DNA of 64,000 nucleotides, taken from Chitinophagales bacterium. GTDB lineage: Bacteria > Bacteroidota > Bacteroidia > Chitinophagales > Chitinophagaceae. Each line of letters opens with the position of its first letter. Within the stretch, counting starts at the first letter, position 1. Positions 8,407 to 16,979 of this stretch are shown here, one piece after another. The notes under the pieces are model-generated. The model ran no database searches. It was not told where the DNA came from and saw only the letters and a list, made by a program, of their open reading frames with translations. The position numbers and the translations under genes are program-made. Location of the stretch: the NCBI GenBank assembly GCA_020636495.1, contig JACJXQ010000008.1:434001-498000 (forward strand), given 5' to 3'.

Positions 8407-9675
8407 ATGCTTCCGATACAACTATTCAGGCAGAACAGGGACTTGGTGATAGCCGGGCTGGAAAAGAAGAATTTTAAGGAAATAGAACTGGTTGACAGGA
8501 TCATCGGGCTGGATGAGCAACGCCGCCATATACAGGCAGAGAATGATAGTATTCTTGCCGCTACCAATGCTGCCTCGAAAGAGATAGGCAAACTGATGGC
8601 ATCTGGCAAGAAAGAAGAGGCAGAACAGGCCAAAGCACAAGTGGCACAGAACAAAGACAAGACCAAAGAGCTGACTGAAAGGCTGAATGAACTGGAAGCA
8701 GAACTGCAAGATACGATAGTGAAGCTACCCAACCTGCCACATAACAGTGTTCCTGTGGGTAAAACCCCTGAAGATAATGAGGTGGTGCGCCAGCATGGTG
8801 AGACCCCTGACCTGAGTGCTCAAAAACTGCCACATTGGGAATTGACGGAAAAATACGGCCTGATAGACTTTGAAACTGGCACCAAAATAACAGGTAGTGG
8901 ATTCCCTGTCTATATGGGATTAGGGGCAAAACTGCAACGCGCACTTATCAGCTTCTTCCTGGACCATAATATCAACGCAGGGTATAAGGAATACTACCCA
9001 CCTTATGTGGTGAACGAAGAAAGTGCCTTTGGTACCGGTCAGTTGCCGGATAAAGAAGGCCAGATGTACCTGACACAGGATAATTATTACCTGATACCAA
9101 CAGCCGAAGTACCGGTGACCAATATTTACCGCGATACAATTACTGCCGAGGCCGAACTACCGGTTAAGATGACCGCTTATACGCCGTCGTTCCGCCGTGA
9201 GGCAGGATCTTATGGTAAGGATGTACGAGGGCTGAACAGGGTGCACCAGTTTGACAAAGTAGAGATAGTGCAGATAGCACATCCTGACAGGAGTTATGAG
9301 GCATTGGAAGAAATGGTTGTTCATGTAGAGCAGTTACTGAAGCTACTGGGGCTGCAATACCGCATTCTACGATTGTGTGGTGGTGATATGAGTTTCACTT
9401 CGGCGCTTACTTATGATTTTGAAGTGTACAGTGCGGCGCAGGAACGCTGGCTGGAGGTGAGCTCTGTATCTAACTTTGAGACCTTCCAGAGCAACAGGAT
9501 GAAGATACGTTACAGGGAAGAGAATGGTAAGCCGCAACTGGCGCATACACTGAACGGTAGCTCGCTGGCACTACCGCGTATTATGGCCTGCCTGCTGGAG
9601 AATTACCAATCGCCTGAAGGTATCAGGATACCTGAAATACTGGTACCTTACTTCGGAAGAAATATTATTAATTAA
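8407..9675 (+). CDS. serS: Seryl-tRNA synthetase
   Basis: A 422-residue class II aminoacyl-tRNA synthetase that charges tRNA-Ser (and tRNA-Sec where present) with serine in the cytoplasm. The N-terminal 110 residues form the long antiparallel coiled-coil arm that grips the tRNA variable arm. The catalytic core shows motif 2 (SFRREAGSYGKDVRGLNRVHQF) and motif 3 (LNGSSLALPRIMACLLENYQ), and TAEVPVTN before them. Length is normal for the family. The ATG at 8407 gives the standard MLPIQLFRQNRD start. A -7 promoter box lies just upstream, and the DUF4293 gene follows 42 bases downstream. Confidence 0.98.
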   Translation: MLPIQLFRQNRDLVIAGLEKKNFKEIELVDRIIGLDEQRRHIQAENDSILAATNAASKEIGKLMASGKKEEAEQAKAQVAQNKDKTKELTERLNELEAELQDTIVKLPNLPHNSVPVGKTPEDNEVVRQHGETPDLSAQKLPHWELTEKYGLIDFETGTKITGSGFPVYMGLGAKLQRALISFFLDHNINAGYKEYYPPYVVNEESAFGTGQLPDKEGQMYLTQDNYYLIPTAEVPVTNIYRDTITAEAELPVKMTAYTPSFRREAGSYGKDVRGLNRVHQFDKVEIVQIAHPDRSYEALEEMVVHVEQLLKLLGLQYRILRLCGGDMSFTSALTYDFEVYSAAQERWLEVSSVSNFETFQSNRMKIRYREENGKPQLAHTLNGSSLALPRIMACLLENYQSPEGIRIPEILVPYFGRNIIN

Positions 9676-9717
9676 TGAAATGCCCATTCGGCTATCCTGA
9701 ATAAATTTGATTTATCA

Positions 9718-10170
9718 ATGATACAAAGAATTCAAACAGTCTGGTTACTGGTAGCATCTTTGCTCAGTTTGCTATTGTTCTACTTCAATATAGTAACCAT
9801 CAATTACGCAAGTACAGGAAGCGAGATCAACCAGAGTTTTACATTACTGGGTTTTGGTGTACAGGGCTATTTACTGGCAGCACTTGCAGCAGTATTAGTA
9901 GTATTGCCGCTTGTGGCCATATTCATGTTCAGGAACAGGAAGAAGCAGTCGCTGATGACCATATTAGCTATGGTGCTCAACTTCGGGTTTGTCGCTTTTT
10001 CCATTATGAGCATTGACTCTTTTACTACCAATCACAAACCGGCAGTTACAGGAAGTTCATACGGACTGGCTGCATTTGTGCCTTTGGTGTCTGAAATATT
10101 CCTTTTTATGGCCTGGCGTGGTATTCGTAAAGATGAAAAGCTCGTCAGGTCGACAGACAGGTTGAGGTAA
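9718..10170 (+). CDS. DUF4293 family membrane protein
   Basis: A 150-residue protein with four predicted membrane helices (about 8-28, 48-70, 82-102, 118-135) and the opening MIQRIQTVWLLVASLLSLLL typical of DUF4293, a small Bacteroidota-specific inner-membrane family of unknown function. It lies 42 bases after serS on the same strand and may be cotranscribed; a TAAATTTG box at 9702-9709 ends 8 nt before the ATG and could also give a very short-leader transcript of its own. It converges with the next gene, whose stop is two bases away. Confidence 0.85.
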   Translation: MIQRIQTVWLLVASLLSLLLFYFNIVTINYASTGSEINQSFTLLGFGVQGYLLAALAAVLVVLPLVAIFMFRNRKKQSLMTILAMVLNFGFVAFSIMSIDSFTTNHKPAVTGSSYGLAAFVPLVSEIFLFMAWRGIRKDEKLVRSTDRLR

Positions 10171-10172
10171 AG

Positions 10173-11057
10173 CTAAATACCTACTGATATACCGGCGCAG
10201 AAGTTCAGGTTGCTGAAGGGTACCTGTGATGTGGGCGCTGTATTCATACTGCCGCTGTTAGTACCTTTTCGCTCATATTTGGTTGTTCTTTGCGAAGGGT
10301 GCACCTGGTTCAGCAGGCTTTGCCCGTTCTCAGAATAAGCTGCTAATACAGACTCTTTGAAGTATAGTGTTGTTGACATAATGCCCGCTTCCGCCCATGC
10401 CTGCAGGCGTTTGGTAGCTTTGAACTTTACACCCATAGCGCCTGAGAATCCAACATTGAATCGCATTTTGTACTGCTCTATCATGTTCCAGGTAGTGGTG
10501 ACGTATGAGTTGGTTGCTTCATTGTATCTTTCTTCAGTATAGGTTACGTCTTGTGTTATGCCTGACTGTATAGGTAGTACCACACCACCTCGTGCATAAG
10601 CATTGATTTTGCCACCTGTCTGTAATACCACAGCGGGAGTAATGAATACAGGCTGGTCAGCATGTTGTTTAGTGTTGATACTGGTTTTCAGATCCGGAGA
10701 TTCTAAATAGACATCTGATTCCATTTGCTGTGTTGTCATGGCAAGATTGGCTGCCAGCTCTACGCCTATGTGTTTGTTCAGCATCAAACCCAATCCCAGT
10801 ATTGCCTGCAGACCTGATGAGAAAGAAGCTTTTTTATAATCGAAGGTCTCTGATGTGTTAGTGGGCAGGTTGTAACCGGAATAGCTGCCATTATAAGGTA
10901 ATACCGCGTTCAGGAATCCTGCGTATACTGAACCTTCAACATAACCTCCATGTGCGGTAGCATAGCCGAAACCGCCCCTGAAGTACATTTCCTGTGCATG
11001 AGATGTTGTGCTTTGCAGTAAAAACATCAGCAATATCGGTGTCAGTATCTTTTTCAT
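10173..11057 (-). CDS. Outer-membrane beta-barrel protein
   Basis: A 294-residue predicted porin-like barrel. An upstream in-frame ATG exists at 11108, but the ATG at 11057 opens a proper signal peptide (KKILTPILLMFLLQS, cleaved near SHAQ) and the upstream stretch overlaps a hairpin, so 11057 is taken as the start. The mature part alternates aromatic-glycine strands (YFRGGFGYATAHGGYVEGSV, LQAILGLGLMLNKHIGVELAA) and ends with a short hydrophobic strand (FCAGISVGI), typical of 8-12-strand outer-membrane barrels. No substrate or partner is evident. Confidence 0.75.
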   Translation of the reverse strand: MKKILTPILLMFLLQSTTSHAQEMYFRGGFGYATAHGGYVEGSVYAGFLNAVLPYNGSYSGYNLPTNTSETFDYKKASFSSGLQAILGLGLMLNKHIGVELAANLAMTTQQMESDVYLESPDLKTSINTKQHADQPVFITPAVVLQTGGKINAYARGGVVLPIQSGITQDVTYTEERYNEATNSYVTTTWNMIEQYKMRFNVGFSGAMGVKFKATKRLQAWAEAGIMSTTLYFKESVLAAYSENGQSLLNQVHPSQRTTKYERKGTNSGSMNTAPTSQVPFSNLNFCAGISVGI

Positions 11058-11079
11058 ATCCTTCGGTTTGCTTGTTAAA

Positions 11080-11115
11080 TATAAAGCAAATGCGCGTTGT
11101 ATGAACAACGCGCAT
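11080..11115 (-). terminator. Intrinsic terminator after pepP
   Basis: An 11-bp perfect stem (11090-11100 with 11105-11115, 4-nt loop) followed on the minus strand by TTGCTTTATATTT, 16 bases past the pepP stop and upstream of the outer-membrane protein gene. Confidence 0.65.
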
Positions 11116-11130
11116 CAATTATCACCTGTT

Positions 11131-12426
11131 TTATTTTTTACGCTTCATGCAGGCTTCTATCTCCTCTACCGTTATCGGTATGTCTTTGAAGAGGTCGATA
11201 TGCCCGGTTTTTGTGAGCCATATATCGTTCTCTATACGAATGCCCATCTGCTCTTCTTCAATATACAAGCCGGGCTCCACCGTGAAGACCATACCTGCCT
11301 GAACAGGCTCTGTGCGTGTGCCCAGGTCGTGCACGTCTATACCCATGTGGTGCGATATGCCATGATACAGGTATTTTCGGTAAGCCGGGTTAGCAGGATC
11401 CTGGTTCTTGATATCTGTTTTGGTAATCAATCCCAGTTTTATGCATTGCTTCTCCATCTCTGCACCAACCTTATCTGTATAGTCTACTACAGATATACCG
11501 GGCTTCAGTATCTTTTTAGCATAGTTGTGTACATGCAACACTGCGTTATATACTTCTTTCTGGCGCTTGCTGAATTTACCGTTCACGGGAATGGTACGTG
11601 TCAGGTCTGATGCGTAGTTGCCGTACTCGGCGCCAAAGTCCATCAGTATCAGGTCACCATCTTTACATTCGCGGTTGTTATCTACATAGTGCAGTATACG
11701 CGCGCTGTCGCCTGAGGCTATGATGCAGTCGTAAGCGTGTTTGGTAGCCCTGTTGCGCAGGAACTCGTGCGTTATCTCTGCTTCTATTTCATATTCCATA
11801 ACACCGGGCTCGATGAAGTCCATCACCCTGCGGAAGGCCTTGTGTGTGATGTCTACCGCCTGTTTTATCACGTCTACCTCCGCTTTGGTTTTGATGCCAC
11901 GCAGGTCTTTCATGATACGTGCAGCACGCTCATAATTGTGCAGCGGATAGCGCTCCATGATACTGCGCACGAAAAGCAGGTCGGTACGCGGTAGAGCAGT
12001 GTCCAGCCTGTCGTTCTCGTTGCTGTTCAGGTACACATTGTCGGCGTTGTGCATCATCACCTGCAATACCGGGTCAATGCTGTCCATCCATTGTATGTTC
12101 TGAATGCCGGATATAGCCGTCGCTTCTTCTTTGCGCAGTTTGTGACCATACCATTTTTCTACATCAGCGTTGGGGCGTTGCAACACCAGCACTTCCCTGG
12201 CCGACTTGTCTGGATTATCAGGGAATAATATGACCATACTTTTTTCCTGCACTATACCCGACAGCCACAGTACGTCTGAATTTGGTTTGTAGGTATATAA
12301 TGCGTCTCCGTTCGTTGGCAATTCAGGATTGCCAGGGAAGATGGCAATTGAATTGGGTTTCATTTTTTTTATGAAACGTTTCCTGTTTTGCGTGTACAGA
12401 TCGGATGGAATCGGTAAATATTTCAT
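11131..12426 (-). CDS. pepP: Xaa-Pro aminopeptidase (aminopeptidase P, M24B)
   Basis: A 431-residue cytoplasmic metallopeptidase that removes N-terminal residues preceding proline. The N-terminal creatinase/aminopeptidase-P domain (about 1-170; RFIKKMKPNSIAIFPGNPE) precedes the pita-bread catalytic domain with the two-metal ligands visible in order: MDFGAEYGNYASDLTRT (two Asp), GISHHMGIDVHD (His), FTVEPGLYI (Glu) and GIRIENDIWLT (Glu). Length and order match family members. No signal peptide. It is followed by a terminator, and no clear consensus promoter was found upstream of the ATG. Confidence 0.95.
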   Translation of the reverse strand: MKYLPIPSDLYTQNRKRFIKKMKPNSIAIFPGNPELPTNGDALYTYKPNSDVLWLSGIVQEKSMVILFPDNPDKSAREVLVLQRPNADVEKWYGHKLRKEEATAISGIQNIQWMDSIDPVLQVMMHNADNVYLNSNENDRLDTALPRTDLLFVRSIMERYPLHNYERAARIMKDLRGIKTKAEVDVIKQAVDITHKAFRRVMDFIEPGVMEYEIEAEITHEFLRNRATKHAYDCIIASGDSARILHYVDNNRECKDGDLILMDFGAEYGNYASDLTRTIPVNGKFSKRQKEVYNAVLHVHNYAKKILKPGISVVDYTDKVGAEMEKQCIKLGLITKTDIKNQDPANPAYRKYLYHGISHHMGIDVHDLGTRTEPVQAGMVFTVEPGLYIEEEQMGIRIENDIWLTKTGHIDLFKDIPITVEEIEACMKRKK

Positions 12427-12469
12427 ATCAAGTATTTATGTTCAAAAAAGGATGGTGAAGTTAGGAATA

Positions 12470-12514
12470 ATATAAGGAATAAAAATCCCCCTGTCGGCGC
12501 ACCTGGAGGGGGAT
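12470..12514 (-). terminator. Intrinsic terminator after the kinase/RapZ fusion gene
   Basis: An 8-bp G/C-rich stem (12485-12492 with 12507-12514) is followed on the minus strand by a run of Ts, 13 bases past the stop of the fusion gene. Confidence 0.7.
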
Positions 12515-12526
12515 GATGTAAACTTG

Positions 12527-13984
12527 TTATTCAGTTACCCAGTTCTCTTGATTGAGGTGGGTGACCTCAACCGGTATTTTATACTTATTGGTAATGTATG
12601 CCGCCAGGTGCTCTGCGGAGTAAACGGAGCGGTGCTGACCGCCCGTGCAACCAAATGACACGCTCAGATGCTCAAACCCGCGCGACATGTAGTCTTCTAC
12701 GTTCAGCGACACCATGCTCTCGGCATGCTGCAAAAATTCTGACATGCGCGTTTCGCGCTCCAGGAACTGTTTTACCTGTTCGTCAAGGCCGCTCAGGTGT
12801 TTGTAGTCTTTATACCTGCCGGGATTTTTAATACCCCTGCAATCGAACACATAACCACCACCGTGACTGGTCTTGTCTTTTGGTATGCCGTTCTTTTTAT
12901 ACGAGAAGCTTGTGATGTTCACTTTCAGCTTTACATCGGCAGAAGGTTGTGGTACTGCATAATGCTCTTGCATAGCGGCAGAAGAAATATTCTCCAACAA
13001 TGCGCGCAACTCTGTATAAGAAGGTAAGTGTGTATGGTCGTTAAGGAAGGTATTCAGGTTTTTCAGCGCAGGGCCTATGCTGGTGCGGAAGTGTGGTTTA
13101 TTTTCCAGCAAGCCCCTGAAACCATAGGCGCCCAGCACCTGCAACATCCTGAGCAGTACGAACTGCAGGTAGCCCTTTCGGAAGTATATCTCTTCTACGC
13201 GGCTTATCTTCAGGTCTTCCATGGCGGCTACATACTTGTTCAGCATGTCTTCTTTCCATGCCTGCGGCAGTTGCGCTTTGGCCTGCCACAGCAGCGATGC
13301 GAGGTCGTATTGAGGCGGGCCCTGCATAGCGCCCTGGTAGTCTATAAAGAAAACCTTGCCCTCGTGTATCATTATGTTACGGCTCTGGAAATCGCGGTAC
13401 ATCAGCGCCTGTGGCTGTATGCGCCCAAGGTCGCGGCTCAGCGATTCCATTTCGTCCATCAATGCATTCTTGTCATAAGGTATCTTTTGCAGGTCGGCAA
13501 AGTAGTATTTAAAGTACAGCAGGTCGGCCATGATGGTCTTCTCGTCAAACTGTTTGGAGGCGAAGCACTGGTTGTAGTTGCATTCACGTCCTGCCAGCCA
13601 CTGTACTTTTACCAGTTGCTCTACCGACTTGTGAAACAGATCTTTCACTTCGTCGGTATGGCCCTTCTCCATCAGTATGTCGAACAGCGATGTGCTGCCT
13701 AGGTCCTGCTGTAGGTAGTACCTGCGCTCTTTACCTACCTTATATACCTCCGGCACGTTTATCTCGTGCTTACGAAAAAGGTCAGTAAAGTAGAAGTATG
13801 AGTTGTTCTCAGCTATATTGGAATTGTAAGTGCCAATGGCAGATATAGCACCTGCTTTGATACGGTAGTACCTCCTGTCTGAACCGGACACGGGTAATGC
13901 CGTGATGCTTTCGGGCTTCGTCTCAAAATGGTCTTCAAAAAGTTTCTCCAGTACGCTTATGTTATCTGTAACAGATACCGTCAT
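12527..13984 (-). CDS. Sugar kinase-like phosphotransferase fused to a RapZ C-terminal domain
   Basis: A 485-residue two-domain protein. Residues about 1-330 are an aminoglycoside-phosphotransferase/choline-kinase fold like the cell-wall sugar kinase AmgK: ALMYRDFQSRNIMI holds the catalytic Asp and FFIDYQGAMQGPPQYDLASL the metal-binding Asp. Residues about 345-485 match the C-terminal domain of RapZ (GGGYVFDCRGIKNPGRY, LSGLDEQVKQFLE, and SFGCTGGQHRSV near 443-454), the part of RapZ that binds glucosamine-6-phosphate and small RNA in enterobacteria; the RapZ ATPase half is absent. The fusion suggests a link between amino-sugar phosphorylation and sensing of amino-sugar phosphates, which is inference. 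It overlaps the sixA stop by ATGA, so the two are translationally coupled. Confidence 0.85.
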   Translation of the reverse strand: MTVSVTDNISVLEKLFEDHFETKPESITALPVSGSDRRYYRIKAGAISAIGTYNSNIAENNSYFYFTDLFRKHEINVPEVYKVGKERRYYLQQDLGSTSLFDILMEKGHTDEVKDLFHKSVEQLVKVQWLAGRECNYNQCFASKQFDEKTIMADLLYFKYYFADLQKIPYDKNALMDEMESLSRDLGRIQPQALMYRDFQSRNIMIHEGKVFFIDYQGAMQGPPQYDLASLLWQAKAQLPQAWKEDMLNKYVAAMEDLKISRVEEIYFRKGYLQFVLLRMLQVLGAYGFRGLLENKPHFRTSIGPALKNLNTFLNDHTHLPSYTELRALLENISSAAMQEHYAVPQPSADVKLKVNITSFSYKKNGIPKDKTSHGGGYVFDCRGIKNPGRYKDYKHLSGLDEQVKQFLERETRMSEFLQHAESMVSLNVEDYMSRGFEHLSVSFGCTGGQHRSVYSAEHLAAYITNKYKIPVEVTHLNQENWVTE

Positions 13985-14487
13985 ATATATTTCTTGGGAT
14001 ATTCAAATAAAATCACTCTCTTTTCCACCCTGCTGAACTCACTCCAGTCCCTTAGCGCAAATTCTGCGCCAACTATTCCGCATGTAGGCATATTGTCAGT
14101 TGCAAAGGCGGACGATAACTCATTCACAAAATCTGTAATGCCGGGGTTGTGCGCTACTATGAACACGGTTTTTATATTGTCATCCAGTTCATATATCACT
14201 TCTTCGAAAACAGCGGGGATGCAATGATATAACTTTTCTACCCATTTTATGCTGTTTATATCATATCCTATGGCAGTGGCTATCTTTTTGGCAGTCTGTT
14301 CTGCCCTTTTTGCGGTGCTGCTGATGATGAGGTCGGGCACGATGCCCAGTTTCTTCAATCTTTCGCCCATCATCGGGGCATCTGTTTCTCCTCTCTTATT
14401 CAGCGGCCTGTCGTAATCACTTTGCAAAGGGTTGCTCCAGCTAGACTTTGCGTGCCTTATCATCAATAATCGTCGACCTTCCATCAT
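13981..14487 (-). CDS. sixA: SixA-family histidine phosphatase
   Basis: A phosphoglycerate-mutase-like phosphatase of about 168 residues. The RHG signature (LLMIRHAKSSW), the DRPLNKRGETDAP segment and the second catalytic His in VFIVAHNPGI are all present; ISSTAKRAEQTA is the phosphate-pocket Arg region. SixA proteins in other bacteria remove phosphate from His residues of phosphorelay proteins; the target here is unknown. The ATG at 14487 overlaps the stop of the upstream hydrolase gene as TGATG (a GTG one codon earlier is less likely), and its own stop overlaps the kinase/RapZ start, making a tightly coupled three-gene operon. Confidence 0.88.
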   Translation of the reverse strand: MMEGRRLLMIRHAKSSWSNPLQSDYDRPLNKRGETDAPMMGERLKKLGIVPDLIISSTAKRAEQTAKKIATAIGYDINSIKWVEKLYHCIPAVFEEVIYELDDNIKTVFIVAHNPGITDFVNELSSAFATDNMPTCGIVGAEFALRDWSEFSRVEKRVILFEYPKKYI

Positions 14488-15248
14488 CACTTTTCTTTGT
14501 AGTATGCCAATTTCAGTTCGTTACCGTCAAAAACACCGTAGCTGTCGTAGCGTATCCAGTCGCCCAGGTTCACATACAGGCTGTTGCCCGGCAAGGGATA
14601 TTCTAATGTAATATGCCTGTGCCCGAAAACAAAATAATCGAAGTGCTCTTCTTTCAGTTTCTCTATGCAGAACTGAACGAGGAATTCTTTTTCCGGCCCC
14701 TGGAATACCTCTTCTTTACTGTCGGTGTGTTTGGGGCCCAACCTGCTGAACCATTCAGCCATGCCCACGCCAGTATCGGGGTGTATGCGCCTGTACAGCC
14801 ATTGTGCCAGCTTATTGCGCAGTACGCCTTTCAGCAGTTTGTAGCCATGGTCGCCGGGGCCCAGCCCGTCGCCGTGGCCTATGAAGAATTTTTTTCCGTT
14901 GAATTCTCTTTCTACCGGCTGGTGATGTACAGGAATATTCAGCTCATCCTCAAAATAATCCCTCATCCACAGGTCGTGGTTGCCCGAAAAAGCTTCTATA
15001 TGCAGGCCATTGTCAGACAGCTCTGCCAGCTTGCCCAGGAAACGGGCGTAACCCTTGGGTATTACCTTTTTGTATTCGAACCAGGCATCAAACAGGTCGC
15101 CCACGAGATATAGTTGCTCCGCATCGTCTTTTATCTCGTCCAGCCACATGCACAAACGCTTTTCGCGCGCAAGGCTCGAAGCACGGTCTGGGATGCCGAG
15201 ATGGAAGTCGGAAGCGAAATATATTTTTTTGCCCTGGGGTAAGTCCAT
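14487..15248 (-). CDS. LpxH-like metallophosphoesterase (UDP-2,3-diacylglucosamine diphosphatase)
   Basis: A 253-residue calcineurin-like metallophosphoesterase. All metal motifs are visible: ASDFHLG, GDLFDAWFEY, SGNHDLWM, IGHGDG and FGHRH. In Bacteroidota this family supplies the lipid A step that cleaves UDP-2,3-diacylglucosamine to lipid X and UMP at the membrane surface. An in-frame ATG 26 codons upstream would put basic, non-conserved residues in front; the ATG at 15248 (MDLPQGKKIYFASDFHLG) fits the family and lies 15 nt past a TATCTTTG -7 box at 15264-15271. First gene of the operon with sixA and the kinase/RapZ fusion, an association that ties the operon to envelope amino-sugar metabolism (inference). 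Confidence 0.85.
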   Translation of the reverse strand: MDLPQGKKIYFASDFHLGIPDRASSLAREKRLCMWLDEIKDDAEQLYLVGDLFDAWFEYKKVIPKGYARFLGKLAELSDNGLHIEAFSGNHDLWMRDYFEDELNIPVHHQPVEREFNGKKFFIGHGDGLGPGDHGYKLLKGVLRNKLAQWLYRRIHPDTGVGMAEWFSRLGPKHTDSKEEVFQGPEKEFLVQFCIEKLKEEHFDYFVFGHRHITLEYPLPGNSLYVNLGDWIRYDSYGVFDGNELKLAYYKEK

Positions 15249-15263
15249 GAGGTGAATAATGCG

Positions 15264-15271
15264 CAAAGATA
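15264..15271 (-). promoter_or_regulatory. -7 promoter box of the LpxH-sixA-kinase operon
   Basis: TATCTTTG on the minus strand, 15 nt before the chosen ATG; no good -33 match. A perfect 10-bp hairpin (15303-15312 with 15318-15327) lies 32 bp upstream and could be an operator or old terminator. Confidence 0.5.
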
Positions 15272-15851
15272 GAAATATAAGTTTTGTTTTCCTGCCGCGG
15301 GGTTTGTTGGTGAAGAACACCAACAAAGGCGAAAAGATAGTTAATTGGTTAAAAGGTCAAATCGGTTAATATGTCGGCAGAGGAATAAGTGATACATTTT
15401 CTGATATATAAGTGGTTTTTGGGTTGAGGCGGTTGTTTTGTTAAGTAATGTTATGTTTTGTATCGTTTTGTATCGGTTTTGCAGGGGATAGAAAATTCTA
15501 TTTCGGCTCGCGATTGATTTTCAATGGTTTATGATTTTGCCACTTTTGCACGTGTTGGCGTGTTTTTATGTGCCTGTTTGAACAGTTATATATTTAGTAT
15601 AACACCATGACTAAAAAGAGATATCATCCCTCCTCTGTATTACGGTTTTGTTTCCATGATGTCAAAGAACTGTGGCTGAATATCCAGCACTAATAATATG
15701 TAAATGTACGTAAAATTGTTTATAAAAATATGTTGTGGTTTCAAGCGGATGCTTGCATTATCCCGGGTATAAGCGAGACGCTTAGACCGGGGAGGGTTGT
15801 TTATAAAAATCTATTGAGTCAAAGAGTAATGTTTTTGTATTAAATTGTATA
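15272..15851. other. AT-rich gene-free region before the HNH cassette
   Basis: About 580 bp with no plausible gene. It holds a tandem GTTTTGTATC pair near 15452-15473, one copy of GTTTTGTTTCC at 15645-15655 (three more copies at 63.4-63.6 kb), and the directly repeated element at 15716-15810. The composition changes from the neighbouring operon, consistent with an insertion boundary. Confidence 0.6.
15716..15810. repeat. 14-bp direct repeats flanking a GC-rich structured segment
   Basis: TTGTTTATAAAAAT occurs at 15716-15729 and again at 15797-15810. The 67 bp between them are much richer in G+C than the surroundings and contain two hairpins: CAAGC/GCTTG (15742-15755) and a nested pair CCCGG/CCGGG (15762-15766 with 15787-15791) enclosing AAGCG/CGCTT (15771-15783). 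It could be a small structured RNA, a regulatory leader of the HNH pair 41 bp downstream, or the remnant of a small mobile element. Confidence 0.5.
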
Positions 15852-16979
15852 ATGATTCTATCATACTGTTATATATGTAATAGTTCATTAGAAGGCGATA
15901 ATAAGTCATTTGAACATATTATTCCTAATAGCATTGGCGGGTTTGCAGGCTCATATAATTTATTGTGTAGAAATTGTAATACAAAGTTGGGACTTGAAAT
16001 AGAAGGTGATTTTGCCAAATCGTTAAATCCTCTTTGTGCACTGCTACAGATTAAACGTGATAGAAAGAATTTCCCTCACATCAAAAACTTAAAGGATAAG
16101 GATGGGAATCTTTATAATTTACATAATGGTCGAAAGCCAATTAAGATAAAACCTCAAATACAAAAACTGGATAGTAATTATTTTATTTCTGCAAGGGATA
16201 TTAAGGAGGCTACTCATATAATACAAAAACTTAAGGCAAAGGAGCCAACACTAGAAATAGATAATTGGGAACAAAAGCTTGTAGAGACAAAAACAAGAAT
16301 GCGTGAACCATTACATTTTCAATTGAATTTTGGTGGGGTAAATTTTTTTAGAACAATCGCAAAAATAGGAGTTAATTCATATTTACATTTAGGAGGTGAT
16401 AGAAAATATATAAATACTGCTGTAAAATATATCGGTAATCCACAGAATGCACATAGTAATCTTATTCACTATCATGTTGAACCAAACCCAACGATGACTC
16501 TAGAGCCATTGGAGGTTTGTCATTGCATTTATATAAAGGGAAATAAAGAACGCAAAATATTATTTGTATACATAGAGCTGTTTAATACTCTATCTTTTGT
16601 ACTTAAATTAAGTGATAACTTTGATGGTGACGACTTTGAAAAAACATATTGTATTGATGTTATTGAAGGCAAACAAGTTGATAAAAAAATCACCGTAAAA
16701 TATCCTGAAGGTGCTTCTCCTGAAGGATATAAACCACATGACGAAGTTTTTTTTCCAGTAATTCAGTCTAAAATGTCACGACTAATGAAAGTTGCTCAAG
16801 TACAGCAAGTAAAAATGACATTTAAAGACGAGTATGCAGAGTTATGGAAAGAGTGCCAGAAAAATTATGATGACGACCCCATAAACAACAAAAAACAGAG
16901 CATTGCCTTTTTAGAAAATGTTACTACCCTTTTGAATGATTTATTAAACCAAAATATAAAAGATGAGAATATTCCCTAA
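15852..16979 (+). CDS. HNH endonuclease-like protein, first gene of an overlapping pair
   Basis: A 375-residue protein with an N-terminal zinc-bound HNH module: CYIC (Cys6, Cys9), EHIIPNSIGG (Glu21-His22) and CRNCN (Cys39, Cys42, Asn43), followed by LGLEIEG. This is the HNH_5-like arrangement seen in phage, restriction and other nucleases, where His activates water and the Cys residues hold zinc. The remaining 320 residues are not recognised; they contain a conserved-looking hydrophobic core and no other known motif. Codon use and base composition are clearly AT-rich (about one third G+C in the stretch counted) compared with neighbours near 45%. The next gene, another HNH protein, overlaps its last 17 bases. 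DNA or RNA cleavage in defence or mobile-element biology is inference. Confidence 0.75.
   Translation: MILSYCYICNSSLEGDNKSFEHIIPNSIGGFAGSYNLLCRNCNTKLGLEIEGDFAKSLNPLCALLQIKRDRKNFPHIKNLKDKDGNLYNLHNGRKPIKIKPQIQKLDSNYFISARDIKEATHIIQKLKAKEPTLEIDNWEQKLVETKTRMREPLHFQLNFGGVNFFRTIAKIGVNSYLHLGGDRKYINTAVKYIGNPQNAHSNLIHYHVEPNPTMTLEPLEVCHCIYIKGNKERKILFVYIELFNTLSFVLKLSDNFDGDDFEKTYCIDVIEGKQVDKKITVKYPEGASPEGYKPHDEVFFPVIQSKMSRLMKVAQVQQVKMTFKDEYAELWKECQKNYDDDPINNKKQSIAFLENVTTLLNDLLNQNIKDENIP

Noticed and set aside
11057..11108. Upstream ATG extension of the outer-membrane protein at 10.2-11.1 kb
   Set aside because: The extra residues precede a clean signal peptide and overlap the pepP terminator hairpin.
13028..13702. 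Plus-strand frame of 224 codons opposite the kinase/RapZ fusion
   Set aside because: Antisense to a confidently identified protein; Leu/Val/Gln-rich shadow composition and no start or promoter.
15716..15810. CRISPR-like repeat array
   Set aside because: Only two copies of a 14-mer, spaced 81 bp apart, without regular further units.
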